A stretch of 6,053 nucleotides of DNA from positions 1 through 6,053 of the forward strand of contig JAICMT010000107.1 of NCBI GenBank assembly GCA_025929125.1. Direction: 5' to 3'. This document shows, piece after piece, positions 5,235-6,053 of this stretch. This stretch comes from Acidobacteriaceae bacterium. GTDB lineage: Bacteria; Acidobacteriota; Terriglobia; Terriglobales; Acidobacteriaceae. Numbering within the stretch: position 1 is the stretch's first letter; every line of letters begins with the position of its first letter. The notes under the pieces are model-generated. The model ran no database searches, was not told where the DNA came from, and saw only the letters and a list, made by a program, of their open reading frames with translations. Made by a program: the position numbers and the translations under genes.

Positions 5235-6053
5235 GTGCTCGCCGCCCCTGGGCTCTGCCGCTGGTTCCGCTGTACTGGGCCGGGCTGCGCGCCAAGGACG
5301 GTCTACGTTCGGCGGGGGTCCTGCCCATCCGGCGGCTCGCCCGACCTGTGCTCTCCGTCGGCAGCCTCTCAGCGGGGGGAGCAGGGAAGACTCCTGCCGT
5401 GATTGCGCTGGCCCGGTTGCTTCAGGCCAACGGCCACGCGGCGGATGTTCTCTCGCGCGGCTACGGCAGCCAGTCCAACGGAGTTACGAGAATCGATCCC
5501 GCCGCCCCGGAAGCCGCTGCTCGGTTCGGCGATGAACCGGTCCTGATCGCTGACTCGGCTGGCGTGCCAGTGTGGGGCGGCGCCGACCGGTACGCCGCCG
5601 GTATTGCGGCAGAGCAGGCGTCTTCGCCCGGGCTTCATCTGCTCGACGACGGGTTCCAGCACCGCGCGCTGGCCCGTACCGTCGACCTTGTTCTCGTTAC
5701 GGCCGAGGATCTCGCCGACTCGCTCCTGCCCGCCGGCAACCGCCGCGAGCCCCTTTCTGCGCTTGGTCGCGCGGACATCGTCGTGCTGCGCGAGGAAGAG
5801 AGTGCCGCAGTGGCCCCCGCGATCCGCCGGTATCTACGGCCGAGCACGCCCGTCTTCCTCCTCCGTCGCACCCTCCAGCTTTCCAGCGTGTCCAGCGCCG
5901 CTGTACTCGCCTTCTGCGGCATCGCTCGCCCGCAGGGGCTTCTTCAGATGCTGCCATCCTGCGGCCTTCGCGTCATTGACTCGGTCTCCTATCCCGACCA
6001 CCATCGATACACGGTGCGGGAGTTGGACGGGCTCGTCCGGCGGCTCCAGTCCA
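5231..6053 (+). CDS. lpxK: Tetraacyldisaccharide 4'-kinase LpxK (cut by the right edge)
   Basis: LpxK uses ATP to phosphorylate the 4' position of the tetraacyl disaccharide-1-phosphate, giving lipid IVA, at the inner membrane surface. The 274 codons present hold the Walker A-type loop VGSLSAGGAGKTP (43-55), SRGYG (75-79), GDEP (100-103), LLDDGFQH (137-144), LLPAGNRREP (165-174), FCGIARP (228-234) and YPDHHRYT (254-261). By motif, the aspartate of GDEP and a histidine of DHH correspond to the catalytic Asp/His pair described in the Aquifex enzyme; that residue match is my alignment by eye. An N-terminal hydrophobic stretch (about residues 7-20) fits the membrane-association helix. Family members are usually about 330 residues, so some 55 C-terminal residues are missing. 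The ATG overlaps the waaA stop and has no clear Shine-Dalgarno of its own, which points to translational coupling. The product of this kinase is the acceptor of WaaA, encoded just upstream. Confidence 0.95.
   Translation, partial: MSARRPWALPLVPLYWAGLRAKDGLRSAGVLPIRRLARPVLSVGSLSAGGAGKTPAVIALARLLQANGHAADVLSRGYGSQSNGVTRIDPAAPEAAARFGDEPVLIADSAGVPVWGGADRYAAGIAAEQASSPGLHLLDDGFQHRALARTVDLVLVTAEDLADSLLPAGNRREPLSALGRADIVVLREEESAAVAPAIRRYLRPSTPVFLLRRTLQLSSVSSAAVLAFCGIARPQGLLQMLPSCGLRVIDSVSYPDHHRYTVRELDGLVRRLQS

Noticed and set aside
1..6053. Search for a defence system, CRISPR array, transposon or toxin-antitoxin pair
   Set aside because: No direct-repeat array, transposase, terminal repeats or small toxin-antitoxin gene pair is visible. 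Coding space is almost fully used by the eight ordinary genes listed.

Overview
The window is a compact, GC-rich, gene-dense stretch of a bacterial chromosome with eight protein-coding genes. Two of them are cut by the window edges. I see no rRNA, tRNA, CRISPR array, insertion sequence or phage gene. The waaA-lpxK pair (Kdo transfer and lipid A phosphorylation) shows a diderm, lipopolysaccharide-making organism. Together with a folate-type trmFO, a lipobox protein, a DUF2306-type membrane protein and the base composition, this fits Acidobacteriota (Terriglobia-like). That placement is an inference from overall resemblance, not a phylogenetic result.

Layout. Positions 1-1085 (minus strand) hold a sugar O-acetyltransferase (maltose acetyltransferase type) followed 10 bases later by the 5' part of trmFO. 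TrmFO starts with GTG and runs off the left edge. After a 160-base divergent gap, positions 1246-1887 (plus) encode a six-helix DUF2306-like membrane protein. It converges, with only 13 bases between stop codons, on a minus-strand lipoprotein with a DUF4440/SnoaL-like fold (1901-2425). A 154-base gap with two small inverted repeats follows. Next come a spermidine-acetyltransferase-like GNAT enzyme (2580-3107) and, 26 bases upstream of it on the same strand, a secreted protein of unknown function (3134-3832). From 3921 the plus strand carries waaA, whose stop codon overlaps the lpxK start (ATGA). lpxK runs off the right edge with its kinase motifs intact.

How the genes relate. WaaA and LpxK act in the same pathway: LpxK phosphorylates the lipid A disaccharide at the 4' position, and WaaA then adds Kdo. 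They are almost certainly co-translated. The maa-trmFO pair is probably one transcript but has no obvious shared pathway. The secreted protein and the GNAT enzyme may also share a transcript. The lipoprotein and the DUF2306 protein look like independent units.

Overall this is mostly ordinary core and envelope gene content. I do not see a convincing new multi-gene system. The points most worth checking are the unrecognised secreted protein with its nearly leaderless promoter candidate, an apparent insertion in the WaaA GSTH loop, and several starts that lack a recognisable Shine-Dalgarno sequence.
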